Below are positions 1 through 11,487 of a stretch of DNA of 64,000 nucleotides, in pieces (the stretch's first letter is position 1; every line of letters starts with the position of its first letter). The notes below the pieces were generated by a model, which was not told the DNA's origin, ran no database searches, and saw only the letters and a program-made list of their open reading frames with translations. The position numbers were made by a program, and so were the translations under genes. This DNA comes from Neoconidiobolus thromboides FSU 785 (Eukaryota; Entomophthoromycota; Entomophthoromycetes; Entomophthorales; Neoconidiobolaceae), in contig MU626321.1 in the NCBI GenBank assembly GCA_025603075.1, positions 44,990 through 108,989 of the forward strand. Reading direction: 5' to 3'.

Positions 1-342
1 ATGCTGTAACTTCAGATGGAGCGATAATCTTACTTTAATATTCCAATAAAAAAATCTAAAACTTATCTCAAGGGTTGATTTAACAAGTTCAGTATAATCC
101 TTATTCTCTTTATAATCTTCTTTATCTTTATTTTCTTTATTAATATTATCCTGAATAGATTTAGCTGCTTCCATTAACTCGTCGATTTTAGGTAGTAAAT
201 GGGCTTGATATGTTGATTTAATAAACTCCAAGTTGTATCTTGAACCATTTTTTTTATAAAAATCAAATAAATTAATTGAAATAGTGTTAAGTGCCTCGAT
301 ATATACTTTATACATATTGTCAAATGAAACAGTATCTGTCAT
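1..342 (-). CDS. Unknown protein, N-terminal part (runs off the window)
   Basis: An open frame begins at the ATG at 342 (minus) and stays open to base 1, about 114 codons. The translation starts MTDTVSFDNMYKVYIEAL and has a Lys/Glu/Asn/Asp-rich middle (around residues 70-90) that looks helical or coiled. A possible 5' splice site (GTAAG) lies near base 33, so the last residues may be intronic. I do not recognise the family; a small Mediator-type or other helical subunit is possible but unsupported. It is transcribed divergently from the SR-protein gene at 945, with 600 bp between the two starts. Confidence 0.45.
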   Translation of the reverse strand, partial: MTDTVSFDNMYKVYIEALNTISINLFDFYKKNGSRYNLEFIKSTYQAHLLPKIDELMEAAKSIQDNINKENKDKEDYKENKDYTELVKSTLEISFRFFYWNIKVRLSLHLKLQH

Positions 343-944
343 CTTTATTAATTTATTATTATCGATACTAGTTTATTGAATGTATGCTGAAATGAATTGA
401 ATACAAACAAAACTTAAAATTACCCTAGATAACTTTTGTAAAACAAAAAACTTTTCCTCTAATGGCGCTAAACTTGTTGTAATTTGATTGGACTTTGTAA
501 AAGTATTCAATTTTAATTAGTGAATTAAAAATAGTGGTAGTAATATCCAAGATTAATTAAGTATGAATAATTCTTTTAAATAGCTTCCTTTAACCTAATA
601 TCAGTACTGATATTTTACTATTATTGGGCTAAATTAATGCTATTTGGAACTCATTCCTTCATTTGAACCTGTAATATTAAATAAAAGTAATTTCAACAAC
701 TAAAAAGGGTTCTTTAGAATCTAAAAAATAAACTATAAGCCAATGAAATGAATTGTTATCAAGATAAAATAAATGCTAGAAACTCAAAATTTATTTATTT
801 TTTTTATAACCTTTAAAAAATCATTAGTTTTGGTAATAACTTTTTAACAATTACTTTATACTTGCATATAACTATGAATAATCATAACCCCTAACTTACT
901 CAATATCAATTATCCTCTTACATATATACTATTAGTGCAAAATT
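343..944. other. Divergent intergenic region
   Basis: AT-rich spacer between two divergent starts. It presumably holds both promoters, but I see no defined motif, repeat or RNA gene. Confidence 0.4.
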
Positions 945-1706
945 ATGAGCGGCATGACCACCATCTATGTAAGGGGCTTTAGTCCAACGATTCGAGCAAA
1001 AGAGTTAGCTGTTGAATTTGAAAAATATGGACCAATTATTCGATGTGATATACCAATGGCGCGTACAAAGCATGCGTTCCCATTTGCTTTTGTAGAATAT
1101 GCGAATCCAAAGGATGCTGAAGCAGCAATGCAAAACCAAGCTAACTTTAACCTTAATGGTTCAAAAATCTATATTGAATGGGCAAGAACAAAGTTGGATC
1201 TTGATAGGCTCGAAAATGGCCCAAGGCATCGTAGGATGAGCCCTAGAAGACGCTCAAGATCTCCAAGGCCAAAGTATACAGGTCCAGGTCCAGGTCCACG
1301 TTCAAGGTCACCTAGACCAAGGTATACGGGACCAATTTCAAGATCCCCTTATTTAGGTCGTCGGTATCGATCAAGATCACCTTTATCGTCACGACGTTAT
1401 CGATCAAGATCACCTCATTCATCACATCGATATCGATCAAGATCACCTTATTCAAATCAACGACTACGCTCACGTTCACCATATTCACCACGTAAATCAA
1501 GGTCACCAAGATATCGTTCAAGGTCCTCAGAAAGAGGTAGGAGCATGAAGAGGAACACTGCTAGTGTATCACCGGAAAGAATTGAAAAAGAAGATAGGTA
1601 TAGAGGTGAAAATAAGGATAATGAGTTTACTGCGGATAACTCAGGGGTTGGCGAAAAGACAAATGGGGAAACTAAAGGGTCTTATGATTTAGTGAATAGT
1701 AATTAA
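945..1706 (+). CDS. SR-type splicing factor (RRM plus RS domain)
   Basis: Single-exon, 253 aa. Residues 5-80 form one RNA recognition motif: RNP2 is IYVRGF and RNP1 is the FPFAFVEY stretch, with the usual beta-alpha-beta spacing. Residues about 95-200 are an RS domain with many RSRSP/RSPRY units, including repeated (H/Y)RYRSRSP blocks; the tail (200-253) is acidic and low complexity. Family knowledge: SR proteins bind exonic RNA through the RRM and recruit the spliceosome through phosphorylated RS repeats in the nucleus. The many short introns in neighbouring genes fit a functional SR system. The start at 945 (MSGMTT) gives a normal short leader before RNP2; an ATG three codons later is also possible. 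A specific orthologue (SRSF2-like or other) cannot be assigned by eye. Confidence 0.85.
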   Translation: MSGMTTIYVRGFSPTIRAKELAVEFEKYGPIIRCDIPMARTKHAFPFAFVEYANPKDAEAAMQNQANFNLNGSKIYIEWARTKLDLDRLENGPRHRRMSPRRRSRSPRPKYTGPGPGPRSRSPRPRYTGPISRSPYLGRRYRSRSPLSSRRYRSRSPHSSHRYRSRSPYSNQRLRSRSPYSPRKSRSPRYRSRSSERGRSMKRNTASVSPERIEKEDRYRGENKDNEFTADNSGVGEKTNGETKGSYDLVNSN

Positions 1707-2326
1707 AAGTTGCTATGTTTGATTGTATTTAATTTTATGCTTTGGCGTATTATTTGAAATTTAATTATATGATACAAAATAATATTACCCTGATAGTTTG
1801 GTTTAGGGTTTATTTGTGTTTTAATGCTAATTGTTTAGACACGAATATACTTTTTAATTTGAGTTAACTTCTGATTGTTATTCATTCCATTTTCAAGTTG
1901 AATTGGGAGTAATTAATACTTTTATTATATCTTGATTAGTATGAAAAAATAAAACTAAACATAAACTGCAAATAAAAGAGATAATCTTTATCATAGTAAA
2001 TTATTACACTTTGATTTCCTACATTTTCTTTAGACTTTATATTTATTTTATCTTTAAACAATGTTCAATTGGCAACTTTGATATATTATTATAATTTAAT
2101 ATAATTTATAATAAGTAGTTTTATACTGTCGATAATGCATATTTAAAGTTAAACTAACTGGCTATTTTAAATTTTAATACACTATATATCTTAAATCATC
2201 ACTCATAACTACAGTTTAAATCACATTTACGTGCTCAAATACAACGTAGAATAAATCAAAAAATCAAATTTTACTAACAAAAAAAGATCACCCAATTCAA
2301 CTCGTCATCACCCGTATTTACATTTA
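1707..2326. other. Convergent intergenic region
   Basis: 3' flanks of the SR-protein gene and the minus-strand ASCC1-like gene. AT-rich, nothing recognisable. Confidence 0.4.
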
Positions 2327-3613
2327 CTAAGGAAAAATACGAATCCCACCCAAACTAGTATACTTTCCATCAGGCTGGAAAGATCCCAACTGACATATTT
2401 GAAGATGGGTAATTTTAAAGGTGCCTAATGAAAAGGTACCAAATTTCTCTATTATCTCTCTAGCATTAAAGCCTCGAAGTTGAATCGTATTCGTTTCAAG
2501 TCCTCTCACTGATCGAAATTTCAAAATCGTGGCATGAAGCTAAAAGTTTTGCATTAACATAATTATTAAATAGTTAACTATATTACCGTCAATGGTCGAT
2601 TATCTTCAATTAATAAACCAGATGCTCGAAAGCGCTCCAATATGACCTCTATAATAGTTTGAGGGAATTTAACTTAATAAACATGTCTGTTTTAATTACC
2701 TATCATTACGTTTAGTTTTTCTTTATTTTGCTGATATGAGTTATCAATCGAGGCATAAATTACTTTTGAAAGTTCTAAACTTAACCATTAATATAAAGCT
2801 AACAAAATACAAAGCTTAAACTGACCCCCTTTTTTACTTTCTGGGAACGTGTCTAAACCCTCTAATAATAAGCTCAATGCTGTTCTTGCCATTATTTCCT
2901 TTAACTTAGTTCTTAATCCATTTAAAATATTTAATGCTTTCATCTCATCACTTTTAGACTGTAAACATAATAATCCAAGCGTTAGATGGATACTTGGTGG
3001 CTTTATTAAAAAATGATAATGTATATCTTCTCTTCCTAAACCTAGTATTTTTCTTTGTAATTGCTGAACTGAATCTACTACTTCATTCTCCATTATTGGC
3101 AAACTTAAGAAGTGGGTACCCGAAGGCTTTCTTTTTGTTTGTTGCTATAATTGAATTTCAGCTTCCATTTTTTTATTTTTTATTTATAATGAATTACCCT
3201 CTTTGTTTCTTCTGTAGTAACTACGTTAAAATTTTCATCTGAATTCACCATGCGTTCTAGTAAATTAACTTTGTGCTAATAAAATTTAAGTATAATAAAA
3301 TAACACTTAATTTTTCTTACTTCTTCAAGGTCCTTTTTATTCACCGCTATATTACTATCTGGAGAGTCCTCTTCTAATGGCAATATTATACCTCTAATAA
3401 ATCACTAAAAATATTAAACTTACTTAATGGTGAGTCCTTTCTAACTTTCATCCATATTCCTTTTACTTTAATAATTTTAAAATTTTCATTGCCAAATGTT
3501 TCATTTTCATCCAACATTTTATTTAAGTTATACTTTGTTGTAGTATAACTAACTTTAAGTGTCTTTTTAATATTTGCTTTTAAAAAGAGTTGATTTTGTT
3601 TAAAAATTGACAT
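2327..3613 (-). CDS. ASCC1: ASCC1-like protein (LigT/2H phosphoesterase domain), seven exons
   Basis: Seven exons join in frame: 3613-3424, 3391-3321, 3275-3198, 3144-2826, 2774-2700, 2648-2587 and 2539-2327, giving about 335 aa. Introns are short (32 to roughly 60 nt, GT...AG). The AKAP7/ASCC1 2H-phosphoesterase domain starts at GTHFLSLPI; the first catalytic motif is IHLTLG (H-x-T) and the second is LHATIL (H-x-T), starting the last exon. Between them are KVIYASID and LLIEDNRPL, typical of ASCC1. In animals ASCC1 is a subunit of the ASC-1 complex, which acts in transcription co-activation and alkylation repair; the enzyme fold handles RNA 2',3'-phosphates. The N-terminal ~100 residues show no clear KH GxxG loop, so the KH domain is either diverged or missing. 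Exon borders are my reading of the sequence and were not tested against transcripts. Confidence 0.8.
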
Positions 3614-4070
3614 TTTTCTATCTCAGTTGTGATGTTTTTTTGTGCACGTTTTTTAATTTATTGTTTTTATCCTTTTTTTGTGTAATAAATAAGTTTATTA
3701 TATTTAGAACTTAATCTCTTTTTACAAATATAATGATTTAAATCTGGATAGCTCTATGTTATTATTTTTTTAATTTAAGTATGTATACTGTATTATCTAT
3801 ATATTTGGCACTATTTATCTGTTTCAAGTAATAGTATAACACGAATAATAATGAGCTAACCCTAACATTAACAAATATTAAGTAAAATATCCCCTTTTAA
3901 ACTATGAAAATCTTAACTTACTTGATTGGCAGAAATAGCCTTTAAATTAAGCTGCAATTTTTATTCAAAAATCAAAAATCAAAGATAATTTATTAACAAA
4001 ATAGTTAGTCCAATCAAACCAAACAAGTAAATTTTAAGTGTACTTCAATTTGTTTTTTTAAATTTTTAAC
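3614..4070. other. Divergent promoter region
   Basis: AT-rich spacer between the ASCC1-like gene (minus) and the AAA ATPase gene (plus). It is likely to serve both genes. No distinct site seen. Confidence 0.35.
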
Positions 4071-6782
4071 ATGAGCATCAACAAAAACTTAAATATTTCT
4101 AGGATGCGAGAATCAAGTAGGCCCAAGAGGAGTTGTACACTAACAAAAGTACATTATGTTTCCCCACCAATGTCTCCAGCAAGGAACCCTAGGAGGAATA
4201 AAGTGATTAAGAAACCAAAGATGATTATTACTAAAAGATCAAATCTGGTTAGGGAAAGGTACTCCTTACGAAACCGGAAACAAAAAAATTATGCTGAAGA
4301 GTATCAGTCTGAGCTAGAAGAGGATTTTTCAGAAGAAATTGAGGAAGATTTACCCGCTGATAAGGAAGTTTTTGCGTCGAGTAGAACAAGATCTAAAAAT
4401 GCATCTGGTATAACAAGGTCACTAAGAAGTAATAGAAATTTGGATAATTTCGTTGATGACGATCTACAAATAATAAGTGTCAAGAAAGCTCCTTCAAGAA
4501 CAAACAACTCTCACAATACCTCTCTAGAGTCAATCGAGACAAACAACGTAAAGGGCAATGAGCATGATGATAAAAGATACAGTTTAAGAGATAGGAAGAA
4601 GGTGACGTATAATGAAACAGTGTTAATAAATGCGGTTCATTTAAGGCAAAAGCAGGTAATAAATAATCGTCAAAGAGATCGCCAACGTTCTAAAGCTAAG
4701 CAAAATAATCATGGTTATTACACAAGGGGAAATAGAACCTCATTTAAAAAATACTTTTCTAGTAGTATGTCTAAGATCTACCAAACAAGGAATAGGAATA
4801 GGAATGGATATAAATCTGAGTCAAAGGCGAGGTCCATGTATAATTTAAGAAATAGAAACGATGGTTCAATAAAATCCATTTATAATTTAAGAAAGAGAGA
4901 CCAAAACTCATTAAATAGGTTGCGTATTTATTCTACTAAAAACTTTACGGTGGATTTAAAAGCAAGTAAATTTGACCCCTTAAAAATTAAAAAATCCAAT
5001 GCTAGTGAAGAAGCTGAACCTGAATCTAAAGAACTGCCCAAGAAGTTTACTTATCTTCCACTTAATTTACCAGAAATCATTTCAACACGTGCCCATCTTG
5101 ACTTCCCAGCCGAACTAATGCCAGCCCAATCAAAGCTTGCTGCTCAAGGTCCTCAATATATTAGTGGTATTAGCAATCAATTACAAACCATTAAAGAGTC
5201 TATTTTGTTGCCTACACTCTATCCGGAGCTTAATAGAGCCTTTAGCCTTAAACAAAACAAAGGTATCTTATTTTATGGCTCTCCTGGAACCGGAAAGACA
5301 CTTACAGCAAGGATGTTAGTTAACGAGTGTAGTCATATACAATCCCCAATAGCTTTCTTTCATTTCAGTGCCAGTGACATCTTATCAAAATGGGTTGGAA
5401 AATCAGAATCCAAAATTAAGCATTTGTTTGAGACTGCTTTGCTATGGCAGCCAAGTGTCATTTTTATTGATGAGATTGATGGACTGACTCCAATCCGTAA
5501 CTCAACGGATCGACATGGAGCTTCTTTAGTTGGTACTCTTCTATCTCAGATGGATGGGCTGGCTGACATGGGAAAAGTAGTTGTTATCGGTGCTACAAAT
5601 CGTGTTCATTCTATCGACCCAGCACTGCGTCGCTCTGGTCGATTTGAAGCTGAATTACATTTTTCTCCACCTAACTTTAATACAAGATTGGACATTATTA
5701 CAAATACCACTATTAGTTGGCCTTATCCGCCCACTTTATCTATGTTAAAAGATCTTTCTGCGCTCACTACAGGATTTTCTGGGGCCGATTTAGTGTCTTT
5801 ATGTACTGGAGCAAGCCAAGCGGCATTGTACCGCCATTACCCAGAGATTGGACAAAGGGATGTACATTTCAATGTTGATTCAGATCAATTGGAAATCAAA
5901 TGGGAAGATTTTATGGTTTCATTAAATAATATAAAAGCAACCTTGAATCACCAATTCGATGTTGAACCTAAGCCATTAGCAGAACCATTGTCATTGATAT
6001 TTGATTCTAAAGTAACCAATTTACTAAATCGCATTAATTCTATGTATGGCCAAAAAATTGATGCACTTCCTATTCATAAAGTCAGTCTTTTTCTCTTAAA
6101 AGGTGATTGTCCCATTGCTATTCATCATATCTTAGCTTCTATTTTATATCAATTGGATGATGTTCAAGTGTTCAATTTTGCGTTAAATAATATGCCAGGT
6201 TTGGATGACGGTAGTGACCTTAAAGCGTTACAATCATTGTTGAGAAATATGGTTAAGCAAGATAAAAGAAGCTTGCTAATTATAAAAAATATAGATAATT
6301 TATTAAGCAGCTGTAGTGAAGAAGTTATCCTTCATTTGAAGCAGTTTTTACAAGAACCTAAGAGAAATCAACAAATCAGTTTTTTGTTTTGTGCCACACA
6401 AATTACCCAAGATATTGAATATATACTCGATAATCTGGATGTTAATTTATTAAATGTTGAAGCGCCTAGTCATGAGGAAATGAACCTTTTAGTCCAGAAA
6501 TATGGTGAAGTCGTTCAACAAGTGATATCAAACTTTGAGCTTGAGAATGCTTCTGAAAACAGTTCTATTGAAATTGAAGTTGAGATGGAGGAATATGATA
6601 AAAATCCCCGCCCACCTCTGCTCAAATGGGATGATTTATTAAATATGAATTATCAATCTAAATCAGATAGTCCGGAACCTAATGAGACGATGAATGATCT
6701 AGCCAACTTAATCTTCCCAAAGTCCCCAACCATTACTCCAAACTTTGAGACTTTTCCCTCTGATTTACAATGGCACTATTAG
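4071..6782 (+). CDS. YTA7/ATAD2-type AAA ATPase, no bromodomain seen
   Basis: Single-exon, 903 aa, ATG at 4071. The N-terminal ~300 residues are very basic and contain repeated (R/M/I)Y(S/N)LR(N/D/K)R motifs (about residues 63, 169, 258 and 272), probably for chromatin or nucleic-acid binding. The AAA1 domain spans about 330-640: Walker A is GSPGTGKT, Walker B is VIFIDEID, followed by sensor-1-like IGATNR and the arginine-finger-type LRRSGRF. A second, degenerate AAA module follows (about 655-810) with LLIIKNIDNLL in place of Walker B and no Walker A lysine. YTA7/ATAD2 proteins evict or load histones and usually carry a bromodomain after AAA2. Here the protein ends about 90 residues after AAA2 in an acidic tail, and no bromodomain frame is visible in the following 500 bp. 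At 903 aa it is clearly shorter than the usual ~1300-1400 aa. Confidence 0.85.
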   Translation: MSINKNLNISRMRESSRPKRSCTLTKVHYVSPPMSPARNPRRNKVIKKPKMIITKRSNLVRERYSLRNRKQKNYAEEYQSELEEDFSEEIEEDLPADKEVFASSRTRSKNASGITRSLRSNRNLDNFVDDDLQIISVKKAPSRTNNSHNTSLESIETNNVKGNEHDDKRYSLRDRKKVTYNETVLINAVHLRQKQVINNRQRDRQRSKAKQNNHGYYTRGNRTSFKKYFSSSMSKIYQTRNRNRNGYKSESKARSMYNLRNRNDGSIKSIYNLRKRDQNSLNRLRIYSTKNFTVDLKASKFDPLKIKKSNASEEAEPESKELPKKFTYLPLNLPEIISTRAHLDFPAELMPAQSKLAAQGPQYISGISNQLQTIKESILLPTLYPELNRAFSLKQNKGILFYGSPGTGKTLTARMLVNECSHIQSPIAFFHFSASDILSKWVGKSESKIKHLFETALLWQPSVIFIDEIDGLTPIRNSTDRHGASLVGTLLSQMDGLADMGKVVVIGATNRVHSIDPALRRSGRFEAELHFSPPNFNTRLDIITNTTISWPYPPTLSMLKDLSALTTGFSGADLVSLCTGASQAALYRHYPEIGQRDVHFNVDSDQLEIKWEDFMVSLNNIKATLNHQFDVEPKPLAEPLSLIFDSKVTNLLNRINSMYGQKIDALPIHKVSLFLLKGDCPIAIHHILASILYQLDDVQVFNFALNNMPGLDDGSDLKALQSLLRNMVKQDKRSLLIIKNIDNLLSSCSEEVILHLKQFLQEPKRNQQISFLFCATQITQDIEYILDNLDVNLLNVEAPSHEEMNLLVQKYGEVVQQVISNFELENASENSSIEIEVEMEEYDKNPRPPLLKWDDLLNMNYQSKSDSPEPNETMNDLANLIFPKSPTITPNFETFPSDLQWHY

Positions 6783-7179
6783 ATATAGCATTAAATTATT
6801 AAGCGTTTGAAATAAAAACTTATTCCTTGTATGCTTTTTTTGTAATTTACTTTATTAGGTAAGTTATACTTATCAGCATGGAATTAGTTAGTGGAAATCG
6901 GCTAAAATTGAATTTAATAACATTTTGCTGAATTAAAATTAAAGTGTTTTACCTTTTTGAAAGGATTAAAGAGAGTTGTAAATAGAGACAAAAATTAGCT
7001 ATTTTATCGTTAAACAGTTTTCAATGTATTATAAAAGTTTTTAATTTGGTTACTATAGAGTAAAATAAAGTTCCAAGTTGTCTATATAAAATAGCTAATG
7101 GATTTGGTAAATAAAATGAAAAAGCTCAATATAAATCAAATCTGTTTGAATTAAATGATTTCCTTAAAGAATCCCAATT

Positions 7180-7271
7180 TGGAGTGTTTTTTGGCTTTTG
7201 CTTTTTCCATTTTTTAAACATTATTTAGTGGAAAAATTGTTAGTAAAATTCTTACACAAAATACATTTCCA
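7180..7271 (-). mobile_element. MITE-like element, degenerate copy
   Basis: Matches the repeat consensus in reverse orientation: TGGAGTG end, CTTTTTCCATTTTTTAA, TGGAAAAATTGTTAGTAAAA core, ends ATTTCCA. Confidence 0.7.
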
Positions 7272-7341
7272 ATTACTGATTGGGAAACAAAGAATATCTT
7301 ATTAAAATGTCACACCTTAAAAAATATCAGTCTAAAATATA

Positions 7342-7438
7342 TAGGGATGTGTTTTTTTGTTTAGGAATTTTACTACAATCTTTCCACTCAGATAGCGCTT
7401 AAAAAATGAAAAAATAATGAAACTAAAAAACAGCCCCA
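7342..7438 (+). mobile_element. MITE-like element
   Basis: Plus orientation: TAGGGATGTG end, core CCACTCAGATAGCGCTTAAA, ends CAGCCCCA followed by TA; a TA also precedes the element. Confidence 0.75.
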
Positions 7439-9029
7439 TATAGTATTTTTTTATTTTAACATGAAGGAACTGGCATTTGAGGTAATTTAGCAGATGTTAC
7501 TATTTTTTGCTAGATAATTTATTTGATTTTAATTTTTTAATTTTTGATTTCTTATCTTATATAAAAAAACTTTATTTATAAAACAAAGATTTATTTTGAA
7601 AACATAGGGGCTACTATTTGACACCATTAATTAGTTTATTAAAGAGTTTGTTTTATGACTAAGATCATATCTGTTATAAGGCTAGGGATATAAGAACAAA
7701 CATTTGACAATATGAGAATGCCCTTTTATTGCTATTTGTCCATAAAAATGGTCATAGTATTAAATAGTTAGTAACCATATGCTGAAACAAAAAGATACTT
7801 CTGTTTAATTAAAAAGACTTTTAATCATATGATTAAACTGTCTCAATTTATAAATAAATGTTAAGCTTTGAGCTCATAGCATTTTTTATTTTGATAATTA
7901 GATACAAAGCCCATTTGTTATTTAATTGATTCTGAAGTTTGTTTTTTCCTTAAAGCTTTTTATTTACTTTGACTAACTTAAAAGTCGAAAATCCTGGTTA
8001 GATTTTTAAACAGATGAATATATTATATTTTTTTTATTAAATAAATTAAATTAACAATGATAGTCCTAGCCTACCCTAGCCCTTAATATTATATTTAAAC
8101 ATTCGCGGCCGAAATGATCTTGTATTGTGAATCAAAACAATCTAAACCTTCTTTAACTTGATAAGTAGTCTGGGTAAAAAACAGGCTTTTTATCAAACTA
8201 ATCAACAAAACCATGATATTACAACTATTAAAACTCAATTATGTACTACATAGCTGATTATTTAAGCTCAAAAATTAAGCCAAAGCTGGCTGAAACTCAA
8301 CTGACAATTTAACTTAAAGAGTCTTTTGTCATATTTTGTAAAGACACAGCTAATAAATTGGCTTACTGCTTTTTTTACAAATCCTCTACGATAATTTTAA
8401 CTAGTAAGTTGCTTTACACTACCAAATCTAGCGGTAATGAGTAGTTTACCACTAGATTAAAAGGATTGGTCAAATTTGATCAATAGAAATTAAAACTTTG
8501 ACCTTAACCCTGATCATTAAAATATAACTTATTTATTTGATAACTTTCAGCCAATCATTTCTACTGTTGGCAAATCATCTTGTCAACTTAACTTGAAAAT
8601 CAAAAATTCTCAAAAGCTAGTTTTATTTAAGTTATACAACTAACGTTCTTTATTTTGAAATGTTTTTGATAGATAGATTTTGATATTATCAATACAAAGA
8701 AAGGGTGCCAGGAAAATAACAATCAAAGCTATAATGCACTAGACTATATTTATCTATAAATAACCTTACTTTTAATGTTATAAATTTCGGTGCAAAATAG
8801 TGGATTTTTCATTTAGCAAATTTTAGAAAAAGCTAGCTAAGCAAACAACAATTACAAAAAAGCTCGCGGATAAATGCACAATTGAAGTTTAACAGTAGTA
8901 TAAAACCAAAATTGGTCAAAGCATGAACTTGATGATAGGCTACAACCTTATAATTTAAAAAATCAGTCAAACTCAAAAAAAATTCTATTTTTTAACAAAT
9001 TTATTTAATAATCTAAAACAAACGCGGGA

Positions 9030-10447
9030 ATGGAGAAAGAAGGTAGTGTAGAGATTAAAGAAATTGATGGAAAACTGAGTAGAAGGGCTTTGAAATATAA
9101 GGCTAGAAACGGTGGAGAATACTCACAGAGAAGTAAGAGTTGGGTGATTATAGTTGAACATTTTAACTAATGCTTTGGTAGAGCATAAAAGTAAAGAGGA
9201 ACTTGAGGCAGGTATTGAACGAGCTAGACAGATGGGAGGTATTGTAGAGTATCAATTGCCAACCGGAAAGCTGCAATTTATATTGGGTAATTGCAGCCTT
9301 TAAAAGTAGAATTTAAGATTAACTTTTCTATAAACATGTTAGGTAAACAAAGTGCTAATTTAAAGGCTATCAAAAAAGCAACAAATGTCAAAATTGATTT
9401 GGATGAATCAAGGGCCCTCAAGTCAACAAGTGAATTTTGCATAGCAGGTTTGTTTAATATTATAACTAGTGAGTTTTCATAATTCATTTTTAATCCAGAA
9501 ATTTCTGGTTCACCATACCAAGTCAAATTGGCTGTGGCCATGTTAGATCATTGTGTAAAAAAGGTAAAATTATTTAGTGGCAATGAAATTATAAAATAAT
9601 CAACTATACTAGTAGACTTTGGAATACAACCAAAGTTATACCCACTTTATTTCAATACCAATCATTGATAGTGGGCTTGAGCTTAAGTTTAAACAAATCA
9701 TTGACGAGATTAACGAAATGAACTTACCTGATATTAGAGCAAAATATTTGACAGATCATCGAAGACTTCACATTAGCTTAGGGAACTTAAAATTACCAAG
9801 GGAAAAGCATATAACTGAAGCCGAAAAGTTATTATTATCATTAAAACCAGAGTTAAATAACATTATTGGGTTTTTAGGTTTAAATGTTGAGTTTAAGGGG
9901 ATTGGTACCTATCCCGAAAATGAACCCGGTAAGACATTATTTTTTGACAGTAGTTAAGTTAATCTTTTTTAATTTTTATTAGAAAAAGCTAAATATGTTT
10001 ATGTTAAAGTGGATTATGACTCCAATGAAAATTTAGGTAAAAAGTTTAAAGATGCCACAGGTAATTGTTAAGTCATTAATTATTATATATATTAAATTGG
10101 ATAATTAGACTTAATAAGAGAAAGATTTTATCAAGCTGGGCTTTCGCTTGACTGTGATTTAATATTTAATGTAAGTGCTTAAATTTATATTTCTGTTAAT
10201 TTAAAAGCTTATTGCTTTCATTTAGGAATATGTCATCATAATAAAACACCAATCTGAGAACTACCACGGTCATGATTTAGCACAGGATGGCAAGTATTAC
10301 AGCACCTTCAATGCTCTACCCATATTAGAGAGATTTTCAGATATTAAATTAGGCAATTTTAAAATCCCTTTGATTCAGGTGTGTATAAGAGACACGTTTA
10401 GAGCTAATGGTAGGTATGGTAGTATCGCAGAGTTGAACCTTTCTTAA
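9030..10447 (+). CDS. Second ASCC1-like gene (KH plus 2H domain) with degenerate motifs
   Basis: Multi-exon gene. Well-supported exons are 9297-9447, 9499-9563, 9616-9928, 9983-10060, 10109-10170 and 10226-10447, which join in phase. Upstream coding at 9154-9243 (LTNALVEHKSKEELEAG) joins in phase through a 53-nt intron with the weak donor GTAGAG. An ATG at 9030 (MEKEGSVEIKE) probably opens the gene, but the junction to 9154 is unclear. Order of domains: a KH-like domain around NMLGKQSANLKAIKK, then a 2H domain beginning YTHFISIPI with a first motif LHISLG (H-x-S). The second motif, LHAT in the neighbour at 2327, aligns here to EYVIII, so the second histidine and hydroxyl residue are gone, although the downstream C-terminal stretch (STFNALPILERF...GRYGSIAEL) still aligns. 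The KH loop reads GKQS instead of GxxG. It is probably a diverged, catalytically impaired paralogue; a non-enzymatic role or early decay are both possible. Confidence 0.65.
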
Positions 10448-11487
10448 CTTTTTTTTACCTTTTTTTATTTGTTAATTCTGTTCATCGGATTTATTCATCC
10501 GTTTTTCAGCTGCATGTTGATTAATGTGTCAATAGCAGTGTACCTACCTTTAACCTTTCTTTTAATAGGCTTAACTTGACCTAGTTAGTTTTAGCTTAAT
10601 AAATATTGAATATCATAACATTTGAAGTTTTGATTAGCTTTTAGTCAAATTTTGATTTTAAATTACTAAATATTTTGTTTATCAAGACAAATATAGAGAT
10701 CAAAATCAAGTCGATATATAGGCATGGATTATCAACTGATAAAGTTTACATGGTTTATTTATCGACAGGCTGTTATTAATAAAGACTACCCTATACAAGT
10801 TAAGCATATTGTAAGTTAAGTACATATTTACTTATCTATTAAGAACTAATAAACTGTAAATATTAGCATTTTAAGAAACAAGATATTAAAGTAATTCAAA
10901 TGCTTAATTTAATATCATTTCGATATTATATAATGTAAAATCAAATAGCTTATGAATCAATATTATTTTAGATAATACTCTCTTTGATAGAGTAATTTTT
11001 TATTTGTAAATGATTGTTTAAAACTATCTAGAACTATCAAAAAGCTCAAGGAATAAAAAACCATGATTAAACTATTTGTCTAAAAAATTCGATTGCTCAA
11101 AAAGAATTTTCCAACGAATCAAGCTTAAGTATTTTAAATAAATTCATTCCCAATTTAGGGATGTATACATTCTTTATAAAATATTTTTATCATACGATCT
11201 GATAGCCCTAACCAAAAAAAAAATATATATAAACAAAAAACATTGACTATTAATCAGCTTTTAACAATAATATCAATAGAGTGTATATTGTAGATAGCTA
11301 AGTTGTACTAATTTTCAAGTTTTTGTTGAATACTTAAGATTTTTTTGATAGAGCCATATATAAAAAGTGCTTAACGATTTCTATATATGAAAATAGTAAA
11401 TTTAAGAATAAAATATTCCTTTTAAAATCAGTTAAAAACAAAATAAACAAACAATTTTATTTTCCACATTTAATACAAACCCTAAAA
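10448..11487. other. Intergenic region, AT-rich
   Basis: About 1 kb between the ASCC1-like gene and the MFS gene. No repeat copy, coding frame or RNA seen; it must contain the MFS promoter. Confidence 0.4.

Larger units (their letters stand above)
6783..9029. other. Gene-free AT-rich region with two MITE copies
   Basis: 2.2 kb without a convincing coding frame or RNA gene. It holds two opposite-facing copies of the ~100-bp repeat (7180-7271 and 7342-7438). The rest shows no structure I can support. Confidence 0.5.

Noticed and set aside
1312-1521. 69-codon minus-strand frame opposite the SR-protein gene
   Set aside because: Antisense shadow of the RS-repeat coding sequence.
9281-9306. Frameshift in the second ASCC1-like gene between TGKLQFIL and the KH domain
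   Set aside because: A 53-nt intron from GTAGAG (9244) to TTGCAG (9296) joins the exons in phase, so a frameshift is not required; transcripts would decide.
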